A stretch of DNA of 22,938 bases. Origin: Cymbomonas tetramitiformis. Taxonomy: Eukaryota; Chlorophyta; Pyramimonadophyceae; Pyramimonadales; Pyramimonadaceae. The position numbers were made by a program, and so were the translations under genes. The notes beneath the pieces were generated by a model. The model ran no database searches. It was not told the DNA's origin and worked only from the letters and a program-made list of their open reading frames with translations. This document shows, piece after piece, positions 22,298 through 22,938 of this stretch (position 1 is the first letter of the stretch; each line of letters begins with the position of its first letter). Location: assembly GCA_001247695.2 (NCBI GenBank), contig LGRX02028985.1:1-22938 (forward strand). The letters run 5' to 3'.

Positions 22298-22938
22298 TTA
22301 CTAGTCGTGGGTCCAAGCTTCTGGCTCATCCGCCTTTGACCTGCCCTCCAAAGCGCAAGGGACTTGACCGGTCGGACCTCTGACTCTTCCAGCTTTAGAT
22401 ACCTTTCTAGCGCCCTGATGGCGGAACGCAGGCGAGCACTTGGCTGCTGGGCCTGAAAGGCTTTCCTAACTCTGGGGGGTAAACGCTGAGCCCTGAACTT
22501 CTAGTGCCCGCGAACTCTCGCAACATCCGACCCCTGGTTCTCCAGGTGCTGTTGGTAGACTGCCCGTGGCTCAACTGTGTGGCTCGACCGGTTTTTATCC
22601 CGGGTGTCCGCACCGGTGATCCAACAGAGCAGCTCCCACGGCTCCTCGGGACGCGGAACTGAGGCGGTTGCTGGGGTTCTGGCGGACTTCCAGAAGTTCG
22701 CCTGCTCTCTCTAGACGCGTTGCTCGACCTGTTCCCGCTCAGGAGGCTCTGGGCTTCCCGTGCGGGTGGCGGCTAGCATGTCCAAACCTTCCTGCTCATA
22801 CTTCTCGACTCGACTCTGGCTCTTGAGGTGGCGCCTGGCGCTGCCACTAAGGTGTCTCACACACCTTCTCCACCTATCACGCAGCACCTGCATCGCCGTG
22901 GACGCCGGCGCGGGGCCCTTTTGTCCCCCTGACCCCGC
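22291..22938 (-). pseudogene. Gypsy Gag, partial, with two in-frame TAG stops
   Basis: A single minus-strand frame runs from the right edge to TGA 22291-22293 and is interrupted only by TAG at 22711-22713 and TAG at 22501-22503. The content is basic and helical: LRDRWRRCVRHL, an EEPWELLCW segment, a Gln-rich VYQQHLENQG segment, and a leucine-patterned helix near RSAIRALERYLKLEE. No CCHC zinc knuckle is visible, and none is needed if the N-terminal part lies beyond the window. Assignment to Gag rests on position upstream of the protease and on composition. Confidence 0.6.

Larger units (their letters stand above)
14584..22938 (-). mobile_element. Ty3/gypsy chromovirus-type retrotransposon with two methyltransferase domains (partial)
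   Basis: The element is on the minus strand and runs off the right edge. The order is Gag, protease, RT, RNase H, spacer, Dam-like methyltransferase, integrase, chromodomain, C5-methyltransferase-like domain, then a 3' minisatellite. The RT-RNase H-integrase order with a chromodomain places it in Ty3/gypsy. Six in-frame stops and at least three frame changes show that this copy is inactive. Its LTRs are not identified: the 5' LTR would lie beyond 22938 and the 3' LTR somewhere below 14584. Confidence 0.9.

Noticed and set aside
20963..22713. Alternative genetic code with TAG read as glutamine
   Set aside because: All four TAGs would fit Gln, but the two longest pol ORFs have none, other frames end at TAG, and frameshifts elsewhere show that the element is simply decaying.
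1..22938. tRNA, rRNA or other structured RNA genes
   Set aside because: No cloverleaf-compatible segment or rRNA-like sequence was noticed on either strand; a covariance-model search would be needed to exclude them fully.

Overview
This window is eukaryotic and almost entirely accessory DNA. It holds mobile elements, tandem arrays and one spliced hypothetical gene. The evidence for a eukaryote is a 108-nt GT–AG intron, chromodomains, and Ty3/gypsy, Ty1/copia and hAT elements; nothing resembles bacterial operons, rRNA or tRNA. The mix of a methyltransferase-carrying gypsy element and mosaic GC content suggests an alga or other protist, but no lineage marker is present and I cannot name the organism.

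Layout from left to right. Positions 1-412 hold an alternating-unit repeat encoding Arg/Gly/Lys-rich (GRGKGRG) segments. Positions 1196-2010 are a satellite of about 187 bp, 2151-2310 a 53-bp tandem repeat, and 2937-3150 a cluster of TGACAT motifs. Positions 3287-6676 form an LTR element carrying one long intact gag-like ORF and no pol. Positions 6861-8208 form a complete but internally deleted hAT transposon, with inverted repeats, an 8-bp target duplication, ~30-bp-spaced subterminal motifs, and a chromodomain next to the hAT dimerization domain. Positions 8209-10750 are a truncated Ty1/copia element on the minus strand, interrupted at about 9590-10025 by DNA full of TTAACAC motifs. Positions 11490-13629 hold a spliced minus-strand gene of unknown function with a SAP-like segment and GRGKGRG repeats. 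From about 14580 to the right edge lies a large minus-strand Ty3/gypsy element.

The gypsy element is the most interesting object. Read 5' to 3' on the minus strand it encodes Gag, aspartic protease, reverse transcriptase, RNase H, an acidic spacer, a Dam-like (N6-adenine type) methyltransferase domain with an NPPY motif, integrase, a chromodomain, and a C5-cytosine-methyltransferase-like domain with a PPC motif. Two different DNA-methyltransferase folds therefore appear in one retroelement. The copy is damaged by six in-frame stops and several frameshifts, one caused by a perfect 10-bp duplication, but the integrase-chromodomain-C5-methyltransferase ORF is fully open.

A second theme is that a gag-only LTR element with clearly diverged LTRs still keeps a 773-codon ORF, and that it shares with the copia remnant a short hairpin placed exactly against the start of the 3' LTR.
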